Source: Eucalyptus grandis (lineage: Eukaryota > Streptophyta > Magnoliopsida > Myrtales > Myrtaceae). Taken from it: a stretch of DNA of 64,000 nt. Location: positions 15,190,001-15,254,000 of the forward strand of contig NC_052620.1 in the NCBI RefSeq assembly GCF_016545825.1, in the 5' to 3' direction. Below, in pieces: positions 1 to 11,879 of this stretch. The first letter of the stretch is position 1. Each line of letters opens with the position of its first letter. A program made the translations under genes and the position numbers. The notes under the pieces were generated by a model. The model did no database searches and had not been told where the DNA came from. It saw only the letters and a program-made list of their open reading frames with translations.

Positions 1-539
1 ATGGCCATACCACTGATCGGAGAGTCCCAGGCTTGTTGGACAATCTGATTAAAGGTCAAATATTGAATCCAGAAGTTAAAGAACTTGAACGGCTTCTTCG
101 TCTTTGGTGCGGGGAAGATCTTTATAACCATTGGAGAGTGGTTTGAAATACCGGCCAGAAGAAATAAAGCCTCCGAGAATGAAAAAACACTACTCCAATA
201 GGGATTGATGAGGATCCTATCAAATTTCCTCTGTTTGCAAGTTTCACCAGAGGAAGTAGCCCATGAGTATCTACAGCTAGTATGCCGAAGATTGTCCAGC
301 TCAACCTGTTGAAGGCAATCTCCAAATTCATCATAAGACGGTAACTAGGTGGAAAGGCTACCAATCCTATCCGAAGGGAACCTTATGGCATTGAAGTCAC
401 CTGCAACGAACCAAGGAGTAGTACTTCGAGAGGAGCTGATCTGAACAAGATCTTGCCAAAGGGGGCACCGACGCACGAATGTGTGTTCAACATAAACAAT
501 AGAGAGATAAAGGGAATCACCTATAGAGAGACATCTCAA
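1..539 (-). mobile_element. LINE (non-LTR retrotransposon) endonuclease fragment
   Basis: Read on the minus strand, this is the apurinic/apyrimidinic-type endonuclease region of a plant LINE. The piece at 539-345 contains PWFVAGDFNAIR, the conserved endonuclease strand with the catalytic Asp-Asn pair, followed by a DRIG motif. After a frame change the piece at 364-122 continues. The stretch 129-1 then reads KTKKPFKFFNFW and ends near QQAWDSPISGMA, which is typical of the linker between endonuclease and reverse transcriptase in plant LINEs. At least one frameshift separates the parts and the element leaves the window at base 1, so the reverse transcriptase may lie outside. It is a dead fragment. 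The family assignment comes from motifs only. Confidence 0.85.
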
Positions 540-652
540 ATGTCCATGAATAACTTGGATGCATTCAATTTATTGACCTTTATACACTTCATTTTTTATA
601 AAAACTTTTTGGCTAGTTGCAACGTGTTATAAAGCGTTTGTTAAGTAACTAA

Positions 653-1368
653 GGGTGTGTTTGGTAACGCTTCCGGGGAATAATTTTTTTATGAGAAATG
701 GTTTTTTTCTAATTCTATTCTCGAGAACAATTTTTGAGCAAAAGAACGCGTTTAGTAACTTCCCAAAATTTCTATTCTCGGGATAGAAATACGTTTGGTA
801 GGATTCTTAGTTTTTTTAATTCTTTATTATATTTTCTTCTTCTTCTTCTTCTTTTCCTCTTTTCTTTTTCCTTTTCCTTTTTTTGTTGGCTGGTCGCCGA
901 ACATGACAATGGCCGAGGATCGACTAGGCGAGGTCTAGTGAGCTTGTCGAGCCTTGCCAAGCCGAGGTGAGGCCCGGTGAGCCTCAGCCTTAAGTCGGTT
1001 GGGAGGCCGAGCCTCGCCGTGGCTCGCGTCTCCAGAGGCGGCAATGCTCCGGCCAGGTCGTTGGCCCTTGTCCGCGCCGATGTTGACCATGGCCAAGGCC
1101 GGCGACCGGCTAAAAGGAAGAAGAAGAAGAAGAAAAGAAAGAGAATAGGAAAATAGAAAAAGAGAGAAGAGAGAAAAAAATAGATTCTAGAAATTGTTTC
1201 CAAGAACAAGAAGCTACTTTTTTCTACTTCTTGTTTTTGTTCCAAATCTATTTCTAATAACAAAAATAAATTTTATCAAACAGGTATCTATTCTTTTTTT
1301 GTTCCCCAGATCAAAAGAATATAAATAATTGTTCTAGAGAATAGAAACAAAATTTACCAAACAAGCCT
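653..1368. mobile_element. PIF/Harbinger-like non-autonomous TIR element
   Basis: A 716 bp element flanked by TAA on both sides (650-652 and 1369-1371). The ends are inverted: GGGTGTGTTTGGTAA on the left, and AGGCTTGTTTGGTAA on the reverse complement of the right (12 of 15 match). Imperfect inversion continues for about 260 bp as AT-rich, pyrimidine-run arms. The centre (about 900-1110) is GC-rich and carries no convincing protein. Long reading frames on both strands cross the centre but are low-complexity. The 3 bp target duplication and G-rich TIR fit the PIF/Harbinger superfamily. Confidence 0.8.
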
Positions 1369-1371
1369 TAA

Positions 1372-1639
1372 TGACCATGATCATGGGCAGAAAATTGGCT
1401 TTGCATCGGCAAGCCCCATTATTTGTTTGAGCCCAATGGAATTTTGGGCCAAGGATGGGCAAGAGTGCTTAGGCCCGGCCCGGTGCAACGAGTCTGTTTA
1501 CTTGTTTGAAAATACTGCACCACTCAGAACCTTGGTACATATTTAGTTGGTCCGACTAGTCCCCTATCTTGCCCCAAGAATTTCTTCGAAGTCATTTATA
1601 GCAGAAAATCCAAAAAAAAAAAAAGTGAAAAAATCAAGA
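1372..1639. other. Gene-free spacer
   Basis: AT-rich spacer between the TIR element and repeat copy A. It includes a poly-A tract near 1611-1624. I see no coding signal. Confidence 0.5.
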
Positions 1640-2971
1640 AAAAAGTATCTAGATATATATAATGTAATATTTACTTGTGGTTATCTCACTAATTTTGATA
1701 CCATGTTGTAGGTGTCAAATTTTGTAATTTAAAGGATGTTTGGAATATGAAAGTATGATATTAATTTTATTATTTTTTTTAGAACTAGAGATAGAGTTCA
1801 AGGTTCACATTGTGATTTAGTTTTAGTTTATAAGTTGTTCATAATCAAGTTGGAATCGAGTTTAAACTCAAACATATATGATATATCAAACATGGGATTG
1901 AGAAACCAAGTTTTGTCATACTCACAGTTCAATATCAAACCATCAACATTAAGTTAAACTTTGCACCAACAAACTACTTCAAATGAATTTCTCGATTGTG
2001 CCTTAATAGCATTTTTTTTATATAATGAAATACGTAATTTTAGACACTTTTATTGCATTGATCCACTATATACAAGAAATTAGATAGAAGACGTTCTAAA
2101 TTCCTCAAACAGACGAAAGTCAAATATGTAGGTTAACTGCATTCACTGATATTAAAATATGAAAAAAAGATCTATAGATAATAGGAAACAATATCATGAG
2201 AAAAAGTATAGTAAATCCACCAAATGGAAACAATTTATACCAAATCTATTAACTTAATCTTTGATTCAAACCCTAGGTGGTCGATGAGAATAATAACACA
2301 TGTCAATGCGCTTGACGTCTTAGCTGCCTAAGATATCTAGGATAAAGCAATATATTATTACCAGAAAATGAAAAAGGTTAGTTACAAATCAAATAGATAA
2401 AATCTTTCAACCAAATAAAAAAAGTAGATAAAGCCTTCCCTCCTCCTTTTCCGCCTTTTCTATCTAGCATAGTTATGAAAGCTAATTATATTTCATCTAT
2501 GCGCACGAATAAATACACTTTGTGTTTTTAGATATATCACAACTTTGATGAAAACTGGTTTCGTTCCCAACCTAGATAAATGAATAAGTTTTCAATCGAC
2601 TAAACTATAGAAGAAATTAAAACCAAGACTCAAAGTAAGTATCAACAGTTAAATGAGCAGCAGAAATAGACTCTACATAGTACCCGAAATAAAACCTTCA
2701 TGACTAAAAGAATGAATGCCTGGAAGTTTATTTCCTTTAATTCCTATGTGAAGTGGCTTTCAATTGAACAATAAAAAGTAGGGGAGGAAGCGGAAATACA
2801 TCATCCACCAATTAAACGATTATTTTAGGTGATTTTGTTGCGCAAATTCTGCTTAGCTGACCCCTACCACTGGCAAATTCAAGCAACAATCAATGTTATC
2901 AAGACATAAGTGACTTGATTAGTGGATAGGTGGACCATGTAAGTAGTGTCCTTGAAATACCTTCCTCAGCA

Positions 2972-2997
2972 ATATATATATATATATATATATATAT
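2972..2997. repeat. (TA)n microsatellite
   Basis: An uninterrupted TA dinucleotide run lying inside the block that is present only in duplication copy A. Confidence 0.9.
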
Positions 2998-3038
2998 TTG
3001 AGCTGTGTAATGAGTACTTGAATATTTTAATGTTGCAA

Positions 3039-3190
3039 AAAGTGCACTAAAAGTCCTAAAACTTGTTATAAAAATGCAATCGAATCCTAAAATTTACAAA
3101 AACTGTATTTGAGTTATAAAATGTATCAACTTGATGCAATCAACTCTCTACATTAACTCTGTCTAATTTGATTATTAGAAAATGCTGATG
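3039..3190. repeat. Partial member of an AT-rich MITE family
   Basis: Contains CCTAAAACTTGTTATAAAAA followed by similar repeats, closely resembling the arms of the element at 45212-45600. Only one arm is evident, so this is probably a truncated copy. Confidence 0.45.
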
Positions 3191-4172
3191 TGGCATTTTT
3201 TGTATTCATTTCTCTCTCTTAATGGCATAGAGCTTGAAAGGAAAAGCCTCTGCGCAAAAACGGCTTTCAAGATTTGCCCCAAATTTCCGAGTCATAATTG
3301 AGTTTTCTTCACCTCTTCATCCTGTCTTTTGTCCAGAGTGTCCTTCTTATTAGTGGAGTCCGTTTCTTATTTGTCGATCCTCCTGTTGTCCGAGTGTCCT
3401 TGTTCTTCTTCGTTGAGTCCCCAAATTTCCTCTTTGTTCAACGTGACCACGGTGAGTCCTCGCGCAAGAGCTTGAGGAGGCTGACGACGACGTTGAGTCC
3501 TCTTCGTCCGAGCCCAACGGCATGAACAACAGTGTTATAAGCCACTACATCGAGCTTAATCCCGTTTCTTTTATTTCTTTCGTTCGGGTGCATGTGTGTG
3601 AACTCATTAGAGGTGTTTTCACTTGTGGATTGGATAGGTCTGTAGTTGGGAGCGAAGTCAATTTTCTAGACTTGGTGTAAGGAACTGTGACAAATTTTTC
3701 CGACCTGCCTATGTCTCCTTTCCTTCTTCCTTCATTATACTGGTAAGCAGCTGTTGTTGTTCAGTCATTCCTATTAACGAATAACGAACTCGGTCCCTAG
3801 TGACTGGGTACCCTTCTATTGGTGTCATGATCTCTAATTGCAATCATCATCATTGTGTTATATACCAGCTCCAGTTCATATACATCATGAGACTGCACTT
3901 AAGAAACAAAAAAGGAAACCTGTCTTTCATGGGTTGTTATATATCTCACATATAGGAATTACATGTCGGAAACTCGTAGTGTCAGATATTGGATTTTTTT
4001 ACACGTGTTGACTGAGTATTAGAGAGTGTTCGAGAGTGTCCGAGAGGATCGAACATATATTGAAGTGTTCGATACAACACGAAACCTCTTGGGGAGTATA
4101 AATGTTTCTTAGATGTGGACCACAATGTCAATAATTGGCCAAGACTACTTTAAAATTTTGCACAAAAGTTTA

Positions 4173-6312
4173 TGTTGACACCCGAATTTTTGTTGATGTT
4201 TTAAGTATTTGTTCATTTTACAAAAATATAAAAATCATAAAAAGCAGGAGATAGAAAAAAATTGTCATAAAATTCCGAGCCCACATTTCTTAGCAAATTT
4301 CGGACCTGCCGAGCCCGCGTGGCCAGCCCATTTATCTTTTTTCGTTCATTTCTTTTGGCCCATGCGTCAAAGTCACTTTCCTTGGCCCATTTTTCTTTCT
4401 TTGTTCAAATAAGCCCATCGAACTGAAAAGAAACAAAAAGCCCAGCCCAGCCCAGCCTTTCCTCTGGCCTTGCTTCGGTAAGGACCAGCGTGCTTGGGGA
4501 AAAGAAAAGGTGAGACGTGACCGTGACACAGCAGAAAGACGGGAGCGTTCGGCCATTACGGGGGGGCTCGCTGGTTTTTGAGGGAGGAGAGCAAGGAAGG
4601 CTCTGCAAAAAAGTGAGAACCAGAGGGAACGAGGGACAGCCAGGGGAGAGTTCACTTGAGACGTGTGCTCGCTCGACGGAGGAGAGCTCGATGGAAGCAG
4701 CCAAGGAGAAGGGAGAAATCTGAGAGAACGAGAGAGTGCATCCCGTATCGGAGCGACGGAAAACCACATCGCTGGAGCTCGCCGTCGATTTTCAGAGCTC
4801 CGGTCGAAGGCTAATCCGCGAGTTGTTCTTCACAGATTCGGTGTCGAAGATCAGAAGAATACTGAGATTTCTTCTGCAAGCGGAGGAAAAGCTCTTAACC
4901 AGACGCTCTTCATCGTCGTCAATCGAGACCTCGATCCGCCAAACAAACCAGGTGCAATCTCGCTCCAAACGCTCTGCTCTGTCTCTGTTTTGGCCGAGAA
5001 AGACTTGCTCGGTTCGATGGTTTTTCTTGAAGAAATCTTGATAAAACGATTTTTTTTTTTTATTGCTAAAAATGGTGTTTTAAGTCTGGTCGTAACGTGT
5101 GAGGCTGAGAATCTCGTCAAAATCAAATCAGAAAACCATGGAAAGATCTGCATATTGCATGTTTGATAAAATGCCTAACAGAGGGCCGAAAGTTCAATCA
5201 CGTTTAAACTCAAGATCGATTCGTACTTGCTGCGTCATTTGTTGAATCATGTCTAACACTAGCATTTTCTATGTGTTTCTATGCGATATGATGAAAAATC
5301 TTTTGCTCGAGTCCAACGTGCATGCATATCTCCAATGCCGGAAAGATTTCCATCGGAGAATTCCATCGCACCAGCGAAGTCAGCGTATCAAGGGCATACT
5401 AGTTAGCCCATCTCACTTCATTCATGTAAGTTTGCTTGTTAATTTTCTGAGGTTGCTGCGGTTAAAAAGTGGATTCGGTAGGATGGTTTTTGTTCAGTTT
5501 TCCGATAGATGGAGTGGGCGGCCGGAGGTGGTCAACGTCGGTCGGAATAGACGATCGGCGGTCGGAGATAGGTCGGCGGTGATCTAAGCTCTCGTGATAA
5601 ACTCGTCGGTGATGGTATTTGTTACGTTAAAAAGGAATAAAAATAAATGACCGCGAAAGATGGTGTTCGGGTAGAGGATGTCGAGAGGAGAAGGAAGAAG
5701 TGAAGGCAGAACGAGACAAAAACAGGAAAAGACAAAAAATAAAAAGAATTTAAAAAATTCAAATAATATAAAATAAAAAATCGGTTGTAATCCGACGCTG
5801 GTCGCATCCGGGTAAACGGTTCGGGTCAGAAAATCGGATCGGATAAACGGTCCGAACCCGTTCGCTGAATAAAATAAAATAAACTAACTCATTAAAAATG
5901 CTAAAAAAATTCATAAAAGATATAAAAATCCTACAAATCAATAAAAAAAATTAGGAAATTCGAAGATATAAAAGAATTCCGAAAATTTATAATAATTATT
6001 GTTATAAAAAATCGAAAAATCAGAAAATTCGTAAATAACAATAAAAATAAAAAAATTCAAAATAATTCCAAAAATATTTAAAGATTCAAAAAAATTAAAA
6101 ATTTTGAATATATATAAATTTTTAATCTCGAAGATAAATAAATATGAAAAATGTTTAAATTTTATTAATTAAAAATATTAAAAATTCAGAAAATTCAAGA
6201 AAATCAGAAAAAAATTCAGAAAAAATTGGAAAATTCTTTAAATATTAAATTCTAAAATTGGACAAGCCTTTAGGGCTTTACAATAGGGTCCCTTATTTTG
6301 AAGTTCCCAACA
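4173..6312 (+). mobile_element. Candidate solo LTR (Ty3/Gypsy, Ogre/Tat-like)
   Basis: The segment starts TGTTGACACCCGAATTTTTG, a very common plant Gypsy LTR start, and can be closed at CCCAACA (6306-6312), giving TGTTG/CAACA ends. The first part is moderately GC-rich and splice-like (4440-5000). The second part (5620-6290) is an extreme run of AAAATTC/AAATTCAG-like words, as seen in Tat/Ogre LTRs. No primer-binding site follows 6312 and no gag or pol is seen, so it would be a solo LTR. The flanking 5-mers (GTTTA, AATTT) do not match, so the right boundary is uncertain. Confidence 0.4.
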
Positions 6313-7281
6313 AATTTAAAATTTTAAATGTACTTATCCCTTGAATATTTTATTTTTCACTGTAAATATCGCAAATCATAAAATTCTAATGATTGGTGTA
6401 ATAGAGATATTTAAGTTTTTATTTTATGATTTTCTATATTTATTTTGGTTATGTATATCTAATTAGATTTTTTTATCTCCTTAATTATTCAACTACTCTT
6501 TTCTTTGTGACTTTTTTCTCTCTTCATCACTCACATCGTTCACTGTAAGCTCAAGCTGAAGCGCTCTCTCTCCGTTTGTCTTCGCTTTTACCAATGCTTG
6601 TGCCTAGTGAGTGACTCGCTGACTGTGGTTCGTCTCTGTCCATCGGTGGTGTCATTTACTGTGGTTTTTTCTATGTTCTTTTCTTCTTTTCGGTTTGGCT
6701 TTTTTGATAACTTCGAATTGGAGTAATGCAGGTTCATGACTTGTGAATCGACTCGATATCCCTAAAATGTATTTGCTGATTGTCGATTGTGATGTGAACC
6801 CGTTTGTTCTGATTTGCTTTCCATTGATTCTTGCATATTTTTTCCTGTCTTGGTTTGCAAGTTTTTAACCTCTGTTATTTTCCTGATAGATTCCAGTTTC
6901 CTACTTGAATTATGGGGTTTTACCCTGCTTTTTCTTCTTTCCAATTCGTGTAGTTTACGTGATTTGAGTTCCAATTGCCGTTCATACTATGCCTCATTCA
7001 CATTGTTTAATGTCCTAAGCATTCATTCCGAGTGAGGTTTTGAACTTTTAAGAGCTCTTTCTTTAGGATTTCGTGTTGGGTTTCGCTTGGAGGAGTTTAA
7101 GTCTGTTTATTCATGGCTTTGCCTCTCTTATTGTGGCCATTTTCTGTAACATTTGAAATCTTATCAGATATTCTTGAGACCATTCGCCTGCAGCAAATGA
7201 AGATAATAGATGAGCATTTTGATAGAGTTGCGATCTCTTACTAAGAATTGCTAATACTTACTATCTTGGTGATTTATATCC
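6313..7281. other. Non-coding stretch upstream of transposase-like exons
   Basis: No confident gene. Around 6520-6700 the sequence is pyrimidine-rich and leader-like, so it could hold the promoter and 5' UTR of the locus at 7282. The open frame at 6814-7035 is hydrophobic and low-complexity and I do not consider it real. Confidence 0.35.
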
Positions 7282-8270
7282 ATGGGAAACACAAGATGCA
7301 TGGTCATTTGTGTGGGTTCACACGCAGTGCAGATAAGCTGTGAATTAGAAGAGAAGGTTGCAAAATTACACAATGGCAATGAGCTAAATTCCAATTCAGA
7401 GACCGAAACTGAGCAGCCTCAAGAAGAGACTACAAATGTGAATGCATTAGGTAAGACCTACCTACATATATAGCGTGTATTTTTCATTATACTATACTAA
7501 AATGGTCCGAGTATTGATCTGGTTTGATAATATTAGATCCATCTTTCGATATTTAGATTTTCTTGTCTAGTAGCAGCTGCCACCAGAAAAAGGAAGCGCA
7601 GCTTTACATGTCTATCGAGTGTATACAGTCTTTCTCCTGGGAAATGCATCATTGTCAGGCTAGGGAACAAAATGCAACCTATTGGAGGTTTGGGAAGTTT
7701 CTTGTAACCATCGCTTGCGAGTTAACATCATTGTTTACAACTTGAAAGCAAATTACCAAGGATATGAGAAACACTATGATTACGATTGTAGAGGTAGTTA
7801 GCTTGTTCTGGCATGAAATTCCATTTTACAATCATTATTAATATTTCCTTGCTATCTAAGCATGATTATCTTCGTACCAGTTGTAGAAAAATGGATTCCA
7901 CAATCCTAAATGTAGATATTGTAAAAGTGATTTAAAAGCTGCTCGCTATGGTAGCTCTCAATCATTCTCATATCATTTGAAGAATCTGTTGGAGAGAGTG
8001 AGAAGAGATCAATGCACAAATCTTGTCACTTTTTGGAGTTCAAAGGAAAGGAACAAGGAAGGTACGAATCTTGTTCTAGAATTGTTTTAATTGACCTATC
8101 AACATTAAATGGACTTTCATTACCTGTTGATGACTACTTTGTGATAACCTTTCTATTTTTCATCTGTTTTATTGCACAAGCTGACTGACGCGGGTAAGGC
8201 TAACAGAGCAAAACAAAAGATACAACGCACCTTAGAGAACAAAAGTTCGGCTAGAATAACAGCAGAAAAG
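7282..8270 (+). pseudogene. En/Spm-type transposase-like gene with BED-like finger, degraded
   Basis: Four exon-like blocks. Block 1 (7282-7450) is an acidic N-terminus ending at a GTAAG donor. Block 2 (7574-7704) begins after a TAG acceptor with AAATRKRKRSFTCLSS and reaches VRLGNKMQPIGGLGSFL, similar to the segment ahead of the Ptta/En/Spm transposase core; a one-base shift is then needed to continue as VTIACEL. Block 3 (7881-8061) reads CRYCKSDLKAARYG, SYHLKN and ERVRRDQC, a BED-type finger in which the last Cys of the Cys-Cys-His-Cys set is Leu. Block 4 (8181-8270) reads GKANRAKQKIQRTLENKSSA, matching the conserved plant transposase signature KANRxKQKxxHTxGSKSxAR. The frame is broken between blocks, so it is probably a remnant, although a domesticated gene with mispredicted exons is possible. 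Confidence 0.6.
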
Positions 8271-9471
8271 GTGCTCTCATCTTTACTTAAATTTTTGTGA
8301 TCCCTGATAAGTGATATTTCCATTGTGTAAATCAATAATATCACTTTAGAAAAGATTCTGCTGAAGTGAAATATTTTTGGACCTAAGGTAAAGATGTCTA
8401 GAAATATTTGCGACTTTTCCAAAAATACACGTGTTTTGAATAGCAGTTGTCATAGGAAGAAAACATAGAATGTGTTCTAGAATTGCCTCCTTAAGATTGT
8501 CTATGTTCTCAGCACCTGCATTGATAACTTGTTATCCCCATAGCTCTCTGATTTGGGTCTGCTAGTGACAGCACAATAATCGATAACTTGGTTCAGGTTT
8601 ATCTAGCACACATAGTCCACCATCATTAACAAAAGAGCTGTAAACCAACTAGAGTTGTAAAGTAAATTTTAGATGATGAAACCTGTACAATTTTCTATTA
8701 ATTTGCTAACCTGACTGCAGCTTGGTTTAACGAGAGAGATTGAAAAACAGAAAAGTACTGCAGCCCTGGAGTACCCAAGTACTAGCTGTGCCATCGCACA
8801 CATCCCAACAATTGTTGAAAAGTTATTCAATATAGTTCATCTAGTGTCAACAAATGTTATACAGTCTTGGCAATGACAATATTGTTGTTACAATGTATTA
8901 GGAATTTATACAGCTATCTGTGCAGAACATGAATGGATCAAGAAAAGAGGGCAAGCTGGAATAAATAGTCTGAAATTAAAACCTAAAGTCTAACTTCCTA
9001 GTGTGTGTTTTCATATGGTTTTGGTGGATGAAGTCACATAACAAATAAGCAAGGAACAACTATAGTTAGGAAGAATGTGATTACTTTCTCAATTTGATGT
9101 CTCTGGACATCTTTTCCTGTTTCACAGAAAAGTGTGAAATATTGAATGTCTTCTTGATATGGTTCATTCCGTTAAGCTGACTAAACCAAGTTCTGGCACA
9201 TGATAGGAAGCAGAGTCAAGAATCAAAGGCAATCATACGTACTTATGACTTCAGCTTAAAGCTGCTCGCCAGTAAATAGTAGCATCATTAGTTTATAAGT
9301 TTTTTATGTTACTAAACTGCATGGGCATATGAATGATCTTATGGAGGTATATTTGGAACTTGGAAAGAACAACACCCCCTCAAAATAGTGTTTTTCTAGT
9401 GTTGGGAAAAGAGAAACCTGGATGGTATGATGTTAGAGCGTAATCCATGCCTGAATGATTTAGGGCCTCCA
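8271..9471. other. Intron-like or decayed continuation of the transposase locus
   Basis: Mostly non-coding. A short piece after an AG at about 8720 could encode LGLTREIEKQKSTAALEYPS and may be a further exon. Nothing else is recognisable. Confidence 0.3.
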
Positions 9472-9675
9472 AATCTAGTTGTCTTCCAACCAAGAACTTA
9501 GGGTCAAAGAAAGCAAAGAATGAAGAGATTCACAAGTTGAAGGAATCTAGTTGTCTTCCAACCAAGAACATAAGGTTGGAGAATGAGAAAGATGAAGAGA
9601 TTCATAAGGTGAAGGAGATACTGAAAGCAACAAAAGAGAAATTACAGAAGACAGATGGAGATGTACAAGAGTTAT
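9472..9675 (+). pseudogene. Coiled-coil 3' exon with 72 bp tandem duplication
   Basis: A 72 bp unit starting AATCTAGTTGTCTTCCAACC occurs twice in tandem (9472-9543 and 9544-9615). Both units end in codons for an EEIHK-type charged stretch. The second continues ENEKDEEIHKVKEILKATKE and onward to a stop at about 9675, a heptad-like Glu/Lys-rich helix. Plant En/Spm-type transposase genes often end in such a coiled coil, so this is plausibly the last exon of the locus at 7282. The link is inferred from order and strand only. Confidence 0.45.
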
Positions 9676-11879
9676 AGGCTCAAAAAGCTGCTACTATCAT
9701 ATAGAATTGTCTGCATGCGGTGGACTTGAAGTGGTCTCACAAGATCTAGACAAGGTAAGTATGTCATGAGCCATGAGGTGTGACTAATTTCATTGAACGT
9801 TAAAATAGTGAAAGGTGTTTTATTTACTAAATACTGAGTGACCTGGATATTGGACAGTAAGGTGGTTTTAAAGGGAATATATGTGGATAGACTTGAAACA
9901 TGAGTATGGTATCAGGATCACTTTGATGGAGCTTGGAAGTGGAATACAAATTTAGTATTGTTACTATGTTGTTTCCCTTTCTGCGGTGACTAAATCATGT
10001 TTTGGGTTTACTTCTCTTGCATTATGCCTGATCCTTTTTGTTCATTTTGAAGTATACAAGTGATTGCCCTTATTAGTCACTGCTGGGTGTTGCTCTTTCT
10101 TTCCATGTTTCCAGATAGTGACTGTTGAGCTCTCTTGTCCTTCTCTGTATAGATCTTGGAGTGTTATAGCATCTTTTATATTGAAGAGAAGTTGAAATGT
10201 TGCCTGTTTTAGCACTTGAGAGTGGATGAGGGACACAGTCAAATGCTTGGAAATGGTCTCTATTGACGTATGGGTTTATTAGATTGCCTAATACCATATG
10301 CTGATAACCTTACACTACTCTATTTTTGGCCCCCAATGCATTTCTTCTTCTTCTTGCTCTTAAGGTTAGGCTTCTATTTTCATAACCGAACTTCTCAAGT
10401 TTACTGGGTTGCAGCAATGATTGTGATTTGTGAACTCTGCCTCTCGGTTTACAGCCATTCAATATTGGTTGTGGTGTTTATAAGATGCTTTGGCCACTCA
10501 CAACTCTGTTTTTTGCAATGAAGTAAATGGAGCTCCTCTGTTCACGTCTGCATTTTTTTCAAGTGACGGGAAATGTGGCCGATCAGGTCTTGCTCATTAT
10601 GTTTTAACAAATAAGCTTCTCTACGTTTTGATATGCTTTACAAATTAGTTATGAGCTCCTCTGTTCATTTATTTTATTACTTTCTGTGATCCAAGCTTCC
10701 TCTAAATCCTTCTCCAATCCAAATTATTGAAGGTTAATTGTGTGATGTTCAAGTAGTGACCACTAACATGATTTATTGTGCTGGTTTCGCACCCATTATG
10801 CTTGATCCTCTTTCCTGCACTTATTTGCTTTGTAGGATGATGACGATCATAACACACAATAGAGATCTCCAAACATCAGTTTACACTCTCCATCATCGAG
10901 TCATGAGCCACACTCTTAAGGAATGAGGTTAGTTTTATCTCCAAAGGTACAGTGGTCATTGTAGAGCCCACATTCGAACTATTTGTTTTTGTTATAAATG
11001 TCTTAGGTCCAGCAAGAAAAGAACAAAACAGCTTCTTGTGCCCGTTGTTGGAGAAAGCTCATTAAAGAAATAGTATAGTTCCCGCATCTTCAAGATGTGA
11101 CGAGTCTAGAAAAGATTTTATAGCAATGACAAGACCTCTTTCATGTGCAGTTGAACCTTATGTCCGAGCTACAGCTAAAATTGCTTTAGAATGCAAAAAA
11201 GGAAAACACATCAACATACTGTTTTTGTTGCAGTCATTCTCTCTCGGACATAGGGTGTCTCTCTCTCCCTCTCTGGACCTACCTTGTTTAATTATTCCTT
11301 TCTTGCATTGGAACTGTACAAAGATCAATCTAGAGAGTTATTTATGGATGCTGGTGAAAAATTGACTATTGTCCTTCAGTACATCTAGACAAATTTTTTG
11401 GATTGCGCAGAAAAGGCGAAAGTCCATTCATGAGAAGTATTCACCTTTTCGTTGTGATTTGTGTGACGTGATCAAATGGATGATTCAGGAGTTTCATAGC
11501 TGTTGTGTGACGGCTAAGCACGTTGAGCGTCGTAACTCCTGAGCACGTCAACTTCTTTTGATTTTGAATTTGTTGTTTTTTGAATCTTATGACTTTGATA
11601 AGTTAATAGATTTAGCTTTGAGAAGATTTTGGAATCAAGTACCCAATGGCGACAAGGATTTCACATTATTCATCCGTTGATGTTTTTTGGGTGGATATGT
11701 GATGCATTGTCCCGAAAGATGTTGAGGACATGAGGCGATTCTCTTGTTCCATTTCCGATGACTAGCAAATCAAACATCTTGGGAATCATCTATAGCGTAA
11801 GAGCCAAAAATAAAGACAAAAGTAAATAGGGTGCGCTAAGCAAACGCAATAGAGCTGAAAGAGTTTTTCTTATACATTT
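9676..11879. other. Gene-free stretch
   Basis: No supported gene. Open frames here on both strands (for example near 10042-10520 and 11126-11365) have no recognisable domain and biased, low-complexity composition. The 10300-10900 area is T-rich and resembles decayed UTR or intron sequence. Confidence 0.5.

Larger units (their letters stand above)
1640..3955 (+). repeat. Diverged long duplication, copy A
   Basis: This segment matches 11880-13806 in the same orientation at a level that is obvious by eye. Shared blocks include GACATGTTGTAGGTGTCAAA-type sequence near 1700, GAACTAGAGATRGAGTTCAAG near 1785, and TGACAARTTTTTCCGACCTG near 3690. Copy A holds about 0.8 kb (about 2832-3639) that copy B lacks. 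No protein is recognisable in either copy. It may be a diverged transposon or a local segmental duplication. Confidence 0.75.

Noticed and set aside
772..1263. 163-codon minus-strand frame
   Set aside because: It crosses the AT-rich arms and GC core of a PIF-like element; Phe-, Arg- and Lys-run low complexity.
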